Below are positions 23,328 to 34,582 of a DNA stretch of 64,000 nt, piece after piece. The DNA is taken from NCBI RefSeq assembly GCF_003286085.1, contig NW_020825317.1:4092001-4156000 (forward strand). The letters are read 5' to 3'. Below the pieces are notes generated by a model. It searched no databases and had not been told where the DNA came from. It saw only the letters and a list, made by a program, of their open reading frames with translations. The position numbers and the translations under genes were made by a program. The number at the start of each line of letters is the position of its first letter. The stretch's first letter is position 1. The DNA is from Drosophila persimilis (taxonomy: Eukaryota; Arthropoda; Insecta; Diptera; Drosophilidae).

Positions 23328-25138
23328 CTAAGTGAGCAGCACGGTGAGGGCGTCAAGGAAGCGAGTGAGGTCGCTTTGCCGGAGCTGGACAACCGAAGGC
23401 TCGAAAAAGTCCTGCAGCAGGGTTGTCTTACTCTTCTGGGCTGCCTGTTCGAAGGCCTTGCCAAAGAAGTTCTTGGGCGAGTCTTCGCGAACGGGGGCAA
23501 TGCCCACTAGTAGGCACATGCCCTGAGTGGCATCGAGCGGGCAGGTGGCGATCAGCGGTAGGTCCGGGGCAGCGCGTGCCCTGCTGGTGGCCACATGGCC
23601 ACGAAGTATGAACTTCGCCAGCAAGCCCAGGGCGTACGGATAGGAAAAGAAGGCATGCTCCTCCTGCAGCACATAGTAGAAGAAGGAGCCGGCCGAGTGC
23701 ACCTGGCGGGCCTCCAGGCTGCTCTGCACCTGCCTGAAGATGGCCGCGTGCAGCAGCTTGGCATTGTCGATGCCCGTCCCGAGGAGCTGCTTGTGCTGTC
23801 GGTTCAGGGCGTCGGAGGCCTCCATGAAGCAGTCCTCGGGCGTTTTGTGCTTCTTCACCGACTCCATGATGGCCAGCAGGGCGTAGACGTAGTCAGCGGC
23901 CGCGTAGCGGCTTCGGTAGCCATAGCTTAGAGTGAAGGTACCATAGACGATGTCGGGGATGTCGTATTTCTCGGCCAACCGCTCCACCATTGAGTAAAAC
24001 TCCTTGCGCAGCACCAGGTCCATGGAGCTGTATGTCTGCCGCGCATGCACCAGCGGCAGACCCATCTCCAGGAGCAGCTCGTGAAGACGCTTCTCACCGC
24101 GGAGCGTCCACAGCTTCAGCTGGCAGGAAGCGTAGCGGGAGTACCTGCAAGAGGAGTACGAGGTACCTGCATTAGGATCAGGAGACTCAACCCTCCTCCC
24201 TGGACCTACCTCATGGAGTCGGTCACCGGCCAGTGCCGGTACAGCACCAGATGCAGGTCGTTCTCGAAGCTGATCTTGGAAGCGCTCATTGTGTTCTGGT
24301 CGTTGGTCTTGTTCGTGAGGCGGGAGACGTGCGACTGGATCTGTTCCAGCTCTAGGGTGTAGGCCCCACTCTCGATCTTGCCCAGCAGCAGCTGCTCGCT
24401 GATGCCCACAATGGCCCACCAGAGCAGGTCCATGTTGTCCTTGGACAGCTTCCAGGCCAGCTCGAAGATTAGCAAAGCCGTGGACCGACCATAGTAGCTG
24501 AACTGCGTGTACTCGAACATGATTCGGTCGCGCTCCGACTCCCACTGGCGGCGGGCGCGCTGTCGAAGGATGCGCTGCTCGTGCCGCTCCAGGCGGGTTA
24601 GCTTGGGCCGCCCTGCGGGGCGCTGCGCACTGTCATCATCTCCGTCCGAGTCGCCAGCACCGCTGTCGTTGTGTACCTCCTCCTCGTCCTCCTCGCCGGA
24701 CTGGTCCTGGTCGTCATCCTCCTCGTCAGAGTCGTGAAAAATGGTTTCGAATGCGGGAATGTTCTCCTCCAGAGCGGCATCGCCCAGAATGCATACCTGT
24801 CGATCGCTATATATGTTGCAGACGTCAAGCGGCCGATGGGCATCGCAAATGAAAAAGGTGACATCTTCCGCCGGCTGCAGCAGCTCAACGATGTCCACGC
24901 AGCCGCCGCAGTTGACCAGAAGCACGTACTTGACGTCGCCTTGGTGCTCGCCATAGGCGCGCCGTAGACCCGTGATGCCCATGATGGGAACCACCGTGTA
25001 GAGCATGTGGTCATACTGGAAGAGAGCCTGCAGGATCTTGCTTGCGCAGATGGCGTCAATGTCGTAGTTGACGATGATGAGGATGCGCTTGCCCACTAAG
25101 TGCCTGTAGAAGTCATTCTTGAGATCTTGGATGAACAT
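23328..25138 (-). CDS. CDC45L: CDC45 replication initiation factor
   Basis: Minus-strand exon 1 25138-24210 and exon 2 24144-23328, with a 65-bp GT-AG intron, give 581 aa, close to the family length of about 570-580. The N-terminus (MFIQDLKNDFYRHLVGKRIL) followed by a DIDAICASKIL motif is the DHH-phosphoesterase-like core that CDC45 shares with RecJ. A very acidic linker at about residues 140-185 is typical of CDC45. The C-terminal region contains the expected KLW/LRGEKRL, YGYRSRYAAADYVYAL and KFFGKAFE-like blocks. CDC45 joins MCM2-7 and GINS to form the CMG helicase and is needed for origin firing and fork progression in the nucleus. The start is the first AUG. A 374-bp gap separates it from the divergent Rpp21-like gene. 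Confidence 0.97.
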
Positions 25139-25512
25139 CTTTCCGCGTCCAGCAGCAAAAGCAACAAAAACTATCACGCAAATTGAATAGCAATCGTGGG
25201 CGATCCTTTTTTTCTGATTGCTGCGGCTGCTTTGGTTATGGGTATTGTTGTGGTTGCTGTGGCGGCTCCTAGTTAGCCGTAGTGTGCTGCATTTTGCGCG
25301 TATCTTTCGTTTTGTTTGCACTTTTTGCGGGTTTGCAAAATGTCGCAGTGTGACCCACGACTAGTTCAAAAACGCGGGAAACAGCTGGCCAGCTAGGTGT
25401 GACCAGCCGTGCATACCGTTGCAATGCCACAGAATAGCCATTCGCATGTCACCCTCGCCTTTCTGCATTTTTCTGCCCACGCTAGATTATTTTGGAATAT
25501 CTTCTCCACAAC
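25139..25512. promoter_or_regulatory. Bidirectional promoter between CDC45L and the Rpp21-like gene
   Basis: The 374-bp spacer contains CAGTGTGACCC at 25346-25356, a one-mismatch reverse match to Ohler motif 1 (M1BP site). A second partial GTGTGACCA lies near 25397-25405 and an AACAGCTGG E-box (motif 5-like) lies between them. There is no TATA box. This is the usual layout of divergent housekeeping promoters in flies. Which site drives which gene is unknown. Confidence 0.6.
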
Positions 25513-26141
25513 ATGGCCAAGAACAACAAAAAGAAGGTGTTTGCACTGCGCCTTGTCTGCTCTCGCATGAACTTCCTTTACCAGGCGGCCCACCTTATGG
25601 CGAAGGGCAGCCACAACACCCTCGGCGCCTACTATGGGAAGCTCTGCCGCAATGTGGGCACCAAGGCCATAATGCACATGTAAGTGGCACCACAAATCCT
25701 AGCTAAGCCGCTCTTTCATTTCAATCTGATCATTCAATCTTTCTGATTAGGGCTCCGGCGCTGAAGCGAACTCTGTGCAAGCGCTGCTCCCTGCCGCTCA
25801 TTCCCGGAGTCAATACGAGCCTGACTGTGCCTCAGGAAAAGGACCAAACAGCACCAGCAACAGACCCAAAGGCGTGCAAGAAGCGTCATCGCCGACAACG
25901 CAGAAAGAAGGGAGAGGTGGGAAAAGCTAAAGTCCAGCCAAAGGCAAGCACCGTGGACGAGCACACGCCGCTCCAACTAGAGTGTCCTCTCTGCCAGGGC
26001 CGTCGCCGCTTTGTTGTGGACAGTCAGCGCGAGTGCTGGATAGAGCAGCCGCAGGCCCTGGTCGAAGTGCTCGACATAGAAGCGGATGAGGAGGGAAAAC
26101 AGACGCAGGCACAGCCACAGCCACAATCACAAGCACAGTGA
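25513..26141 (+). CDS. RNase P/MRP subunit, Rpr2/Rpp21/SNM1 family
   Basis: Exon 1 25513-25679 and exon 2 25751-26141, with a 71-bp intron, give 185 aa. Residues 1-60 (MAKNNKKKVFALRLVCSRMN, then a helical AAHLMAKGSHNTLGAYYGKL segment) match the paired N-terminal helices of Rpp21. The zinc ribbon is split: C65-x2-C68 in LCKRCSLPLIPGV, the family signature, and C134-x2-C137 in ECPLCQGRRRF. Between them is a long Lys/Arg-rich insert, and the C-terminus is a Gln-Pro repeat. In other eukaryotes this subunit helps RNase P process precursor-tRNA 5' ends in the nucleus. The start ATG is preceded by an open, non-ATG frame, so 25513 is the first AUG. Confidence 0.88.
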
Positions 26142-26228
26142 TAAGACACAGCACACTTATCGCTGGCTTATCTCAGCCCCCTGGGCCTCGATAGCCATCC
26201 ATCTGTACGATCGTTAGTCGGTCGCGCC

Positions 26229-27515
26229 ATGCTGAGCTGTAGACACTTGATTGGTCGTTTTCTGGTGCGACGTCAGGCCAGCACGCAGGCTCGTCTTGCT
26301 AGTCCTAGCATTGTGGAGATCGACGAGGCTGACGGGCAGCGCCTGAAATACCCACAGGTCTGGTTGCGGGACAACTGCCAGTGCACGGAGTGTTTCCATG
26401 CGGCGACGCGGGCACGCAAGAGCAACTGGGAGCGCGGACCACTCCACGTGGGCGCCCAGCGGGTGAGCTACGATGAGCAGTGCCAGCAGCTTCAAGTCCA
26501 CTGGCAAGACGAGCACAAGAGCGTTTACGAGCTGCAGTGGCTGCGGGAGCGGGACTTCGGGGACGCGGCCAGACAAAAGTACTTGGACGAGGTCTACCGA
26601 CCGCCCGTGCAGCTCTGGGGCAAGACGCAGTTTGAGGAGGTACGCCGGGAGTTCCTTTACCAAAATGTGCTCGACCGGGACGACGTGCTGAAGGCGTGGC
26701 TGGAAGCCCTGGCTGTGCAGGGATTCGCTCTGCTCAAGGATGCGCCCGACGACGAAAATGTGGCCCGGCGCCTGGCAGAGAGGATTGGCTACATCAAACG
26801 CACCACCTACGGGTGAGTCCTGACCACCAGACATGCAAAATCTACTGATAATTTACTTTTCATACATCCCCTTCAATTCAGAGATGTCTTCGAGGTCAAG
26901 TCCAAGCCGAATGCGGGCAATTATGCCTACCTGATGGTGCCCCTGCCACTGCACACGGACATGCCCTACTACGAGTACAAGGCGGGCATCAACATCTTGC
27001 ACACCCTCGTCCAGTCGGAGTCGGCGGGCGGGGCCAACACGCTCGTGGACGGCTTCCATGTGGCCGCCGAGATGCGGCGCCTCTATCCCCAGGAGTTCGA
27101 GGTCCTGCGCTCGGTGCCAGTCAACTGGTACGACATCGGACACGACGGGGACCAGGCCAGACCCTTCCACAGCCTGTGGCGGGCGCCTGTTGTCTGTTTG
27201 GATGTGGATGGCCAGGTGGTGCGCATCAATCAGAACACCACGAAGCGGGATAGCCGCTTTACGGTGCCCATTGAGCAGGCGGTGGCCTGGTACGAGGCCT
27301 ACGACAGGTTCCTTCGTCTGGCCCACGACGAGATCGTTGAGTTCAAGACGCGACCCGGCGACGTGTTCGTGTTCAACAACCTGCGCATGCTCCATGGCCG
27401 CACCGCCTACGAGGACTCGCCCCAGAACAAGCGTCATCTGGTCGGCGCGTACGTAGACTGGGACATTATCTACTCCAAGCTAAGGACCCTGCGCTTCCCC
27501 CAGGCCCACAAATGA
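26229..27515 (+). CDS. CG14630: Gamma-butyrobetaine dioxygenase (BBOX1-like), carnitine synthesis
   Basis: Exon 1 26229-26812 and exon 2 26882-27515, with a 69-bp intron, give 405 aa (human BBOX1 is about 387). The N-terminal zinc module is clear: VWLRDNCQCTECF with Cys50, Cys52 and Cys55. The Fe(II)/2-oxoglutarate double-stranded beta-helix carries the HxD pair His219/Asp221 (in LHTDMPYYEYKAG) and the distal His366 (in MLHGRTAYE). The tail GAYVDWDIIYSKLRTLR is typical of the family. The enzyme hydroxylates gamma-butyrobetaine to L-carnitine. The first 25 residues are Arg-rich and lack acids, like a mitochondrial presequence, which cytosolic mammalian BBOX1 lacks. The WxDEH and DNC motifs favour BBOX over the related trimethyllysine dioxygenase. 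The ATG is 87 bp past the stop of the Rpp21-like gene, so the two are tightly packed. Confidence 0.93.
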
Positions 27516-27593
27516 TCCCCATCAACAGTACGGCCAGCGGTTGGGAAGAAGACTAAAATAGTTAAAATTTTTTATTAAACTAGAACACAAAAA

Positions 27594-27949
27594 TTAGATC
27601 ATCTGTTTTCTTGGCGCCTGCAAAGAAGCCAATTGTATCAGAGCTCTACCGTCCGGCAGGATTAAAAAACGAGCTAATCACTATTAGATCGGAATCTGCA
27701 AAAAATTACGTGAGGCTGGTCCACCTCCGTGTGGCCGTTGTTTACCAGGTCTGGGAACTCGTAGGGCAGGACGTTGCGACCGTAGAAATTGTTGTGGCTA
27801 CAGCGTTCCAGGATCGTCTTGAGCTCTAGCATACCGAAAATGATGCCGACAGCAATATAAACTGAATACCAAGATACATCAGCGAATTCGAAGAAATTGC
27901 AGGATGGAGGAGGGGCCAGTGCCACTGGTACAGTCCTATCGACGCGAAA
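27594..27949 (-). CDS. Small single-pass membrane-protein-like gene, 5' end unresolved
   Basis: The minus frame is open from about 27949 to a good donor at 27710 (CAC|GTAATT). It splices over a 92-bp intron (acceptor TTTGCAG) to a short last exon 27617-27594 ending in TAA. An AATAAA (plus TTTATT 27571-27576) follows 18 bp on, convergent with the dioxygenase gene. The product has about 85 residues: a Pro-rich start, PSCNFFEFADVSWYS, a hydrophobic stretch of about 17 residues (VYIAVGIIFG), then a conserved-looking tail with NNFYGRNVLPYEFP. No AUG exists before codon MLELK, downstream of most of the hydrophobic segment, so either an upstream exon supplies the start, the first codon is non-AUG, or the copy is decaying. 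It resembles small mitochondrial or ER membrane proteins, but I do not recognise it. Confidence 0.5.
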
Positions 27950-28915
27950 TCACAATGAAGTCTCCTTAACACATTTAAATATCTTCGACGCAGTTGATTT
28001 TCACTGGAAGTACTCTGAAAAAATCATTTATTTAACTGGTAAACCCTTCCATTCGAACAAAAATATATATTGGGGCCCCTGTTTAAAAGAGCTAGCAGCA
28101 GGCTGGCACATGCTGCGTTCATCAACACACCGACACGAATTCTGCCAGTCTGCTGCAGACCCGTTTAGACAGGCCTGCAAATCTTGAATTTTTTAAATTA
28201 ATAAATGTAATGCAACACACAAAACATTACACAAAGAAAATACATTTTTTTTCGCGTGTTTGCTTCCTTACTTGAATTTTTACTTCTGTTCAAGATCTAG
28301 TGGATGGCAGAGGCATTTGCAATGTTCTTTAAAATCAAATAAAAAATAAGAAATAAACTTAATTTCATAAAATAAATGCTCATAAAGATACAAAAACAAG
28401 TATTAAATAATGTGATATGCAATAGTCATTTACGTAACTAATATAATGCGAATATTTAGCGAATACATTATGCTCGGAAATTGGAAAAAAAAATTGCAGA
28501 AAACGAATAGTAATTAGAAAATTTTTGAATTTCTTTAATATAATTAATATTTTAATAAATCGACATAAAAATGTATATACTCTCAGAAACAGGTCAATGA
28601 TATTATTCGTGGTAAGACTAGAATAGAATATATAGATTAATAGATTTGTATTATCAAAGTAATATTGTTTTTTGACCAATTAAATGGAAGGAACCACTCC
28701 TTCCAGCTATATTTTCCAATAAAAACGGTGGAACAGCAGAAGGAATTGAATGAACAAATGAAACTCAATAAAATAGTTTATGTAAGTATTTCCGAACCAG
28801 ATTTCATACATATATATGTATAAGTCATTTTTCGTTTTCCTATCCCTCTGTTTTAATGGTTCTATTTACAGGTACGTAGCATTAATTTTATAGATGAAAT
28901 AATTATAATATTTTT
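27950..28915. other. AT-rich intergenic DNA
   Basis: No gene seen. The minus 99-codon frame at 28380-28679 is an AT-rich chance ORF (Phe/Ile/Tyr/Leu). Confidence 0.5.
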
Positions 28916-29092
28916 TTATTTTATATCGTTACAATTCGAATATGGTTTTATTATTCCAGATTGACTACCAGTTGTCAGTTGGGAACTAGCCACTGGCGTT
29001 CTACTGGTAACTAGGGTCGGAACAAGCTCCTGAGCAACTTCGTATTTCAGATCTGATTCGTCTGTTCGGCGTTCGAGGAATATGATTTCCGC
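28916..29092 (-). pseudogene. Possible terminal exon or gene remnant with adjoining poly(A) signal
   Basis: A 58-codon minus frame (open from a TGA at 29095-29093 to TAA 28918-28916) reads as ordinary protein, for example FLERRTDESDLKYEVAQEL and SRTPVASSQLTTGSQSG. Its stop codon overlaps an AATAAA-type signal. There is no start codon in frame. It could be the last exon of a lost or unrecognised gene, or a transposon tail. The strand assignment rests only on this reading and the poly(A) overlap. Confidence 0.3.
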
Positions 29093-29639
29093 TCATGGAC
29101 ATAGTGCAATTAACCCATTGCCGACCTGGTGGTATTAAAATACACTCCACGAAAATGCGGAAACTTAAAGAATTTTAGCGCAGTTCAGGTGAAAGATATC
29201 GTGGTTTGTTTTTTTTAGTAAAAGGAAGAATATGATAGATCTATAGGAAGAATTTACAAACAGTAACATTTTTCCTGTTAAACTGAAGTTGCACATATTT
29301 TTTAATAAAGAGGGATTTAAGTGTGTTAAGTTCGTTTTTTTCATCGGTATGTTTACGGTATATTATGAAAAAAGACGGTATATTTGTGAGAGTCAGACCA
29401 CTAACCATACAGTACATATCTACATTTAGTGGAAACCTTATTTTAAACCTTATTTTGTTGACCATTCAATAAAGATGACTACTTAAACCGAACCAGTCAT
29501 ATGGAAAATTGATTCATCCCCTGTATAAATTTATGAGTCCTTAGCTAACTAGCTAACTAATATTCAAACGAATATCAAAAACGAGGAATATGATAGAATT
29601 TGAATACAAAAAATTCGTCAGTAAATTTACGGCATATTT

Positions 29640-29720
29640 TAAAAATGAGACGGTATATTTCGGTATATTTCTGAGGGTATATTTTATCGATAAGTCCAAT
29701 TTAATCGACTTATCGACTGA
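29640..29720 (+). promoter_or_regulatory. Motif 6 cluster plus DRE upstream of su(w[a])
   Basis: TTCGGTATATTT at 29659-29670 is a perfect Ohler motif 6. One-off copies lie at 29649-29660 and 29673-29684. TATCGATA (DRE) at 29685-29692 follows directly, and two further TCGACTTATCGACT-like sites lie at 29704-29718. Motif 6 with DRE is a recognised TATA-less housekeeping core-promoter combination in flies. The position, about 270-320 bp before the su(w[a]) ATG, fits its promoter. A second motif-6-like pair lies at about 29345-29385. Confidence 0.65.
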
Positions 29721-29960
29721 ATGCAGCGTTTAATATATACATACATATATATTATATACAATTTATCCACAAGCCACACGCGTCCATCGGCAAAAGAATG
29801 CAACGTGCTGCCCCAGATCACATAATTCCAAGTGTTTGACCCAATGTGTGTGTGAGTTTGCAACAGCCAGAGAAAGAGGATAGAGAGAGAGAGTGTGCCG
29901 GAGCCAGATACAGAGCTGGAGTTGCTGCTGAAGTTGGAGTGGAAGTGGCGCTGCAGCCAA

Positions 29961-32900
29961 ATGATGCCCTACAATGTGCGCTCCGCCGGTGGCGGCAGCA
30001 TCGGTGGCATTCTGCGCAAGACTGGAGCCGCTGCAGTTGCTCCCGGCGGAATGTCTGCGGGGGCCAGCAACGGCAATGGTGCGGCGACACTGGACGCACG
30101 CCAGCCGCCCCTGGAGCTGCTCGTCTTCGGCTACGCGTGCAAGATATTCCGGGATGACGAGAAGGCCCGCGAACTAGACCACGGCAAGCAGCTGATACCC
30201 TGGATGGGCGATGTAAATCTCAAGATAGACAGGTTAATAATTGGGGGTTGTCTAAGCGTTAATTGTACGAATATCAATACATACATCCCACAATCCCATA
30301 CAATCCATCCACACACACACACACACACACATACACATGCACACGCGACCTATGCGTATCTATGGACTAGCTAACGACCCACTGCATACCCTACACTTTT
30401 GGCAGAGTATGGCTTTGAATGGACTCGAACTGTGGACTGTATCTGTACTGTACTGTAGCACCTACCCACATACACTCCCCCCGCCAACATCCACACAGAA
30501 ACACACACACATACACACCATTGTAATAACAGCTCTTTTCAGTGCTTCTCAAACTGTATCTCTTACCATACAAAAAAAAAGAAAAACAAAACCATTATTG
30601 AATCTGTAATTCTTTGACCAATCTTAAATGTAAACCGATTAACTTTTTAGCCACCGGAGCGGTATGTATGAACGATCTCTAGCTATAAACCGATTTCTTA
30701 ACCTCTCTACTATATTATATATATATATATATAAACATATTATTTATATAATCGTGAATCGATGGAAAACAAATAATTTGATCGATTCTGAAAGATCTTC
30801 AAAAGGGCGGTTCGATCGCGCTCGATTTGTTTCCCATAATTTTCGATTTTCTGCCGCGCCGCGTCCCTCTCGTCCTGGATCTCACTGATAATGTCTCTCT
30901 TTCTCTCTCTATCTTTCTCTCTCTCTCTCTTTGTCAATATCTTTCTGCTTGATCTCTTCTGGCACAAAACACACACCCATCCACACACACGCACTCATTT
31001 ATATGTATATATATACGATATATATATATATAGATACGACGTGCGTGGCGCTCTTTGCGATCTGGCCCCTTACGAAGCGCCACCTGGGGGCTACGGCAAC
31101 CGCCTGGAATACCTTAGCGCCGAGGAGCAGCGCGCCGAGCAGCTGTGCGAGGAGGAGCGCTATCTATTCCTTTACAACAACGAGGAGGAGCTCCGTCTGC
31201 AGCAAGGTAAGTCTGCCCTGCCTAGAGTCTCGAAGGCGTCTTGTCTTATAAAACAAAAAAAATTTCATGTAGTATCAAAAAACCATTCGAGAATACCCGA
31301 AAAAGGTAAATTCAGACAAAAGCCAATCAAGATACCGAAACCCCACAAAAATATCCAAATATAGAAACAAATATAGAACCTAAGCCAGAAAAACCAATCC
31401 AAACTCGAATAAGAATATGAAAAGAGAGAGCATCCGTCGTTGCTGTTGCTGCTCCGCTGCCCGTCGCCCGCGCAGGTAAATACAAATTCCTTACAGTCTG
31501 ACAGAATATAGCTTTCTTTCAGGTACCAGATCGCCGCCGCCGTCGCCATTGTAGGGCTCCTCATAACCATTGTGGGAAAACAACCGTAATTTTCCCACAT
31601 TCAAGCCACTGTGTCTGTTCCGCTCTAGACCATGCTCTCCCGTCGTCGCACCGCGTTCTCTCTCTCTCTATCTCGCTCTCTCACGCCTCACGCCTTGACT
31701 CAGTCAGCAGGCTAAAAACGCGCTCTTGACGCTAGTCCTAGTCCCTCCTCTCACCCGCTTTAACGTTTCTCTCTGCCTTGTGTGCTTCTCTCCCTCTTGT
31801 TTCCGCGCAGAGGAGGACCTCAAGCGGCTGCAGCAGGAGACCTCCGGCGGAAACTACAGCCAGGTGGGCTTCCAGTACGATGGCCAGGGCGTTGCGTATT
31901 CTGCTGCTGGAGCTGCCTCTTCCACGACTGTGCCGCTCTCGCTCTCACCGGGGACCTTTGAGGAGAACGAACTGCCCTTTGTCCTGCCGCGCACGCTGCT
32001 CCTGGCCCTGCCTCCGGGAATGCAGGTGGTGAGTGTCCCGAATAACTGCTCCTTCCTATACGATTACATATTATAAATATGTAATCTTCTGCCACCAGCC
32101 CGAGACGATGAAGCAACATGCCATCATCGAGAAGACGGCCCGCTTTATAGCCACTCAGGGCGCCCAAATGGAGATCTTGATCAAGGCCAAGCAGGCAAAC
32201 AATTCACAGTTTGACTTCCTGACGCAGGGCGGCCACTTGCAGCCCTACTACCGCCACCTCCTGGCAGCCATCAAGCAGGCCAAGTTCGCCCCCACGCCGG
32301 AGAGTGCCGCCAACGCCGAAGCAGAGCCCAGCTTCAGCTCTGGTCCGGAGAGCCATAGCCAGCGCACAGGCACCGGTACGAGCACGTCCGGCCAGGTGGT
32401 CATCATGGTGCCCACCATTAAGTACAAGCCTTCGGCCAACTGCGCCTACACGCAGCTCATCAGCAAGATCAAAGGCGTGCCCCTACAGACGGTGCTCGAT
32501 GACGAGCTGAGCACCACCAACTCGCAGCATTCCGGAGGCACGGCATCGCCCACGCCCAGCTGCAGGTCCGAGGGCCACAGCCAGCAGGGAGAGTTCACTC
32601 CCGTCCTGATCCGCTACAATGGCAGCACCTTCACCCACGAGGCGGAGGAGACTGACTCTCCGGTGCCTGAGGAGGAGAGCGCCAATGATGCACCGCCACA
32701 AGTGGAGCTGCTGAAGAACACGAGTGCTCTGGCCCTCGCCCAGAACTATAGTTCGGAGAGCGAGGATGAGCCGGGGGAAGAGGAGCCGACTTCGACGCCG
32801 TCGTCTGGGAAGGAGAAAGAAAAAGAGGCTGAAAAGGAGCCGCCAGCACCCGAGCCGGTGCTAACCTTTCCCGTGCCTGAGGAGAGCCTCAGGACAATCA

Positions 32901-34582
32901 TCGATAAGACGGCCACGTACGTGATCAAAAACGGACGCCAGTTTGAGGAAACGCTGCGCACGAAGAGCGTGGAGCGGTTCGGCTTCCTGCTGCCGCAGAA
33001 CGAGTTCTATCCGTACTACCTGTACAAGGTCACCAACGACGTGGATGCCGCCTCCAAGGAGGAGAAGACGCGCAAGGCGGCCGCCGTGGCCGCAGCGCTC
33101 ATGAGCAAGAAGGGACTTAGTTTTGGAGGAGCTGCAGCTGCGGCAGGGAACGCAGCAGATAAGGGTAAGTCCATTGGAGAAGAAGGTTTCCAGATTTTAT
33201 ATAGCCCTGCTCCTTCTACAGCTCCCGTTTGCTTCTCCATACGCGGCCGCGACGATCATGGTCCGCTTCCGGCTGCTTTGGCCCAAGAGGCCAGCGACGA
33301 GGAGGAGATCAAGGCTGGCGGTGCGGCCGCGGCCAGTGCTGAGCAGGTCCGTGGCATGCCGGACAGTGTGCAGCGTGCCATTAAGCAGGTGGAAACGCAG
33401 TTGCTGGCTAGAAGCCAGAGGGCCGCTCCCATTTCTCCGCAGAAGGATCTGCGTCAGGGTGAGTATTCACCAAGACGAGATATCCAGAAAAAGAAGGAGA
33501 TTAATCGTTCCGTTCTATCTGCAGCAGAGGAGCGGGTTAAGGACAAACTGGCGCTGATTGCCCGCGACAAGCTGAACGGCATGGTCTCCAAGGAGAAGCA
33601 GCTGCAGCTGGAGAGGAAACGCAAGGCGATGGCCTTCCTTAATCAGATCAAGGGTAAGTGATACGAGTGCATAAACTGAATCCCCTCCAGCCGCTAATAT
33701 CATCGCTGTGTTTCAGGTGCTTCAGGCGGTTCTGTGGCCAGTTCTGCTGTTCCCAGCTCGAAGTCCAATATCCTCGAAGAGGCCTGTGGCGATGCTGCGG
33801 GGGACAGCGACAACGAGTCCAATGAGTCCGTGCGCTCCATACCCATCACTTACTTCGGACCTGACGACGACGAAGATGAGGAGGAGCAGAAGCCGGAGAA
33901 CGACCACCAGGACGACGAAGAGGAGGAGGAAGACGGCGGTGATCTGGAGAAATACAATCTGCTGAACGACGACAGCACGAATACTTTCACCAGCAAACCG
34001 CCGCCGCCCCCGCCACCAGTGCAGACCGCAGCTCCCCCTCCGAAGCCGATTGTTTCCGTGGCTTCAGCGGCCGTTCTGCTATCGGACGATGACGATGTTC
34101 AACTGGTGCCCGCTGCCTCGCCAGCGCGCCCCGGCGCCTCCAAGGCCTCCCGCCATCGAAAGACCCACCGCAGGAGCAGGAGTCGCAGCAGCAGTTCTAG
34201 CAGTAGCGATTCCAGCCGCAGCTCCAGTCGGCGTAAGAAGCGCAGGGCCGTCGAGGAGGTGTCTGCCAGTGCCAGGAAACAGCGACGACGACGCAGTCAG
34301 AGTCGCACCTCTAACCGCAGCCAGTGCGTGCGTCAGAGCCAGACGCAAAGCCACCGCCAGAAACAGCGGAGCAGAAGCCGGCACAGGAGTCGCAGTCCCA
34401 GGCGGCGACGAAGCCCCAGCCAGAGCAGGAGCAGGTCAAGAAGCAGTCGCAGTCGTAGCTCCAGCAGCCGCAAAGAACGCAGGAATCGCCAGCACCGGGA
34501 AGAGTCGCGCCAGAACCAACGATGCTCGCCCAAGAAGAGCCACAAGCGACACAAGCGGCGACGGCGCAGCAGCTCCCCTTGA
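29961..34582 (+). CDS. su(w[a]): Suppressor of white-apricot, SWAP/SURP splicing regulator
   Basis: Seven exons: 29961-30232, 31034-31206, 31811-32028, 32099-33164, 33222-33458, 33525-33653 and 33717-34582. All junctions are GT-AG and in phase, giving 986 aa (D. melanogaster is about 960). An N-terminal DRY_EERY domain (residues about 50-150) holds [17 protein letters not shown] and [21 protein letters not shown] module 1 is at about 225-280 and SURP 2 at about 485-535. An acidic region and a C-terminal Arg/Ser-rich domain (about 844-986) end the protein. It is a nuclear regulator of alternative splicing that in D. melanogaster represses removal of introns 1 and 2 of its own transcript. Both are long here (801 and 604 bp) while introns 3-6 are 57-70 bp. 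Retention of intron 1 leads to a TAG at 30372-30374 after 137 codons. ATG 29961 begins MMPYNVR, as expected from the family. Confidence 0.97.
30233..31033 (+). promoter_or_regulatory. su(w[a]): su(w[a]) intron 1, probable autoregulated intron
   Basis: 801 bp with a weak donor (AG|GTTAAT) and an unusual acceptor: a (TA)n run directly before TAG, with the pyrimidine-rich block displaced about 60-140 bp upstream (30890-30980). It also contains (CA)n near 30310-30330. Weak sites fit an intron whose removal is regulated. That Su(w[a]) protein itself blocks it is known from D. melanogaster and inferred here. Confidence 0.65.

Noticed and set aside
28380..28679. 99-codon AT-rich minus ORF
   Set aside because: Almost only Phe/Ile/Tyr/Leu/Ser/Asn; expected by chance in AT-rich DNA.
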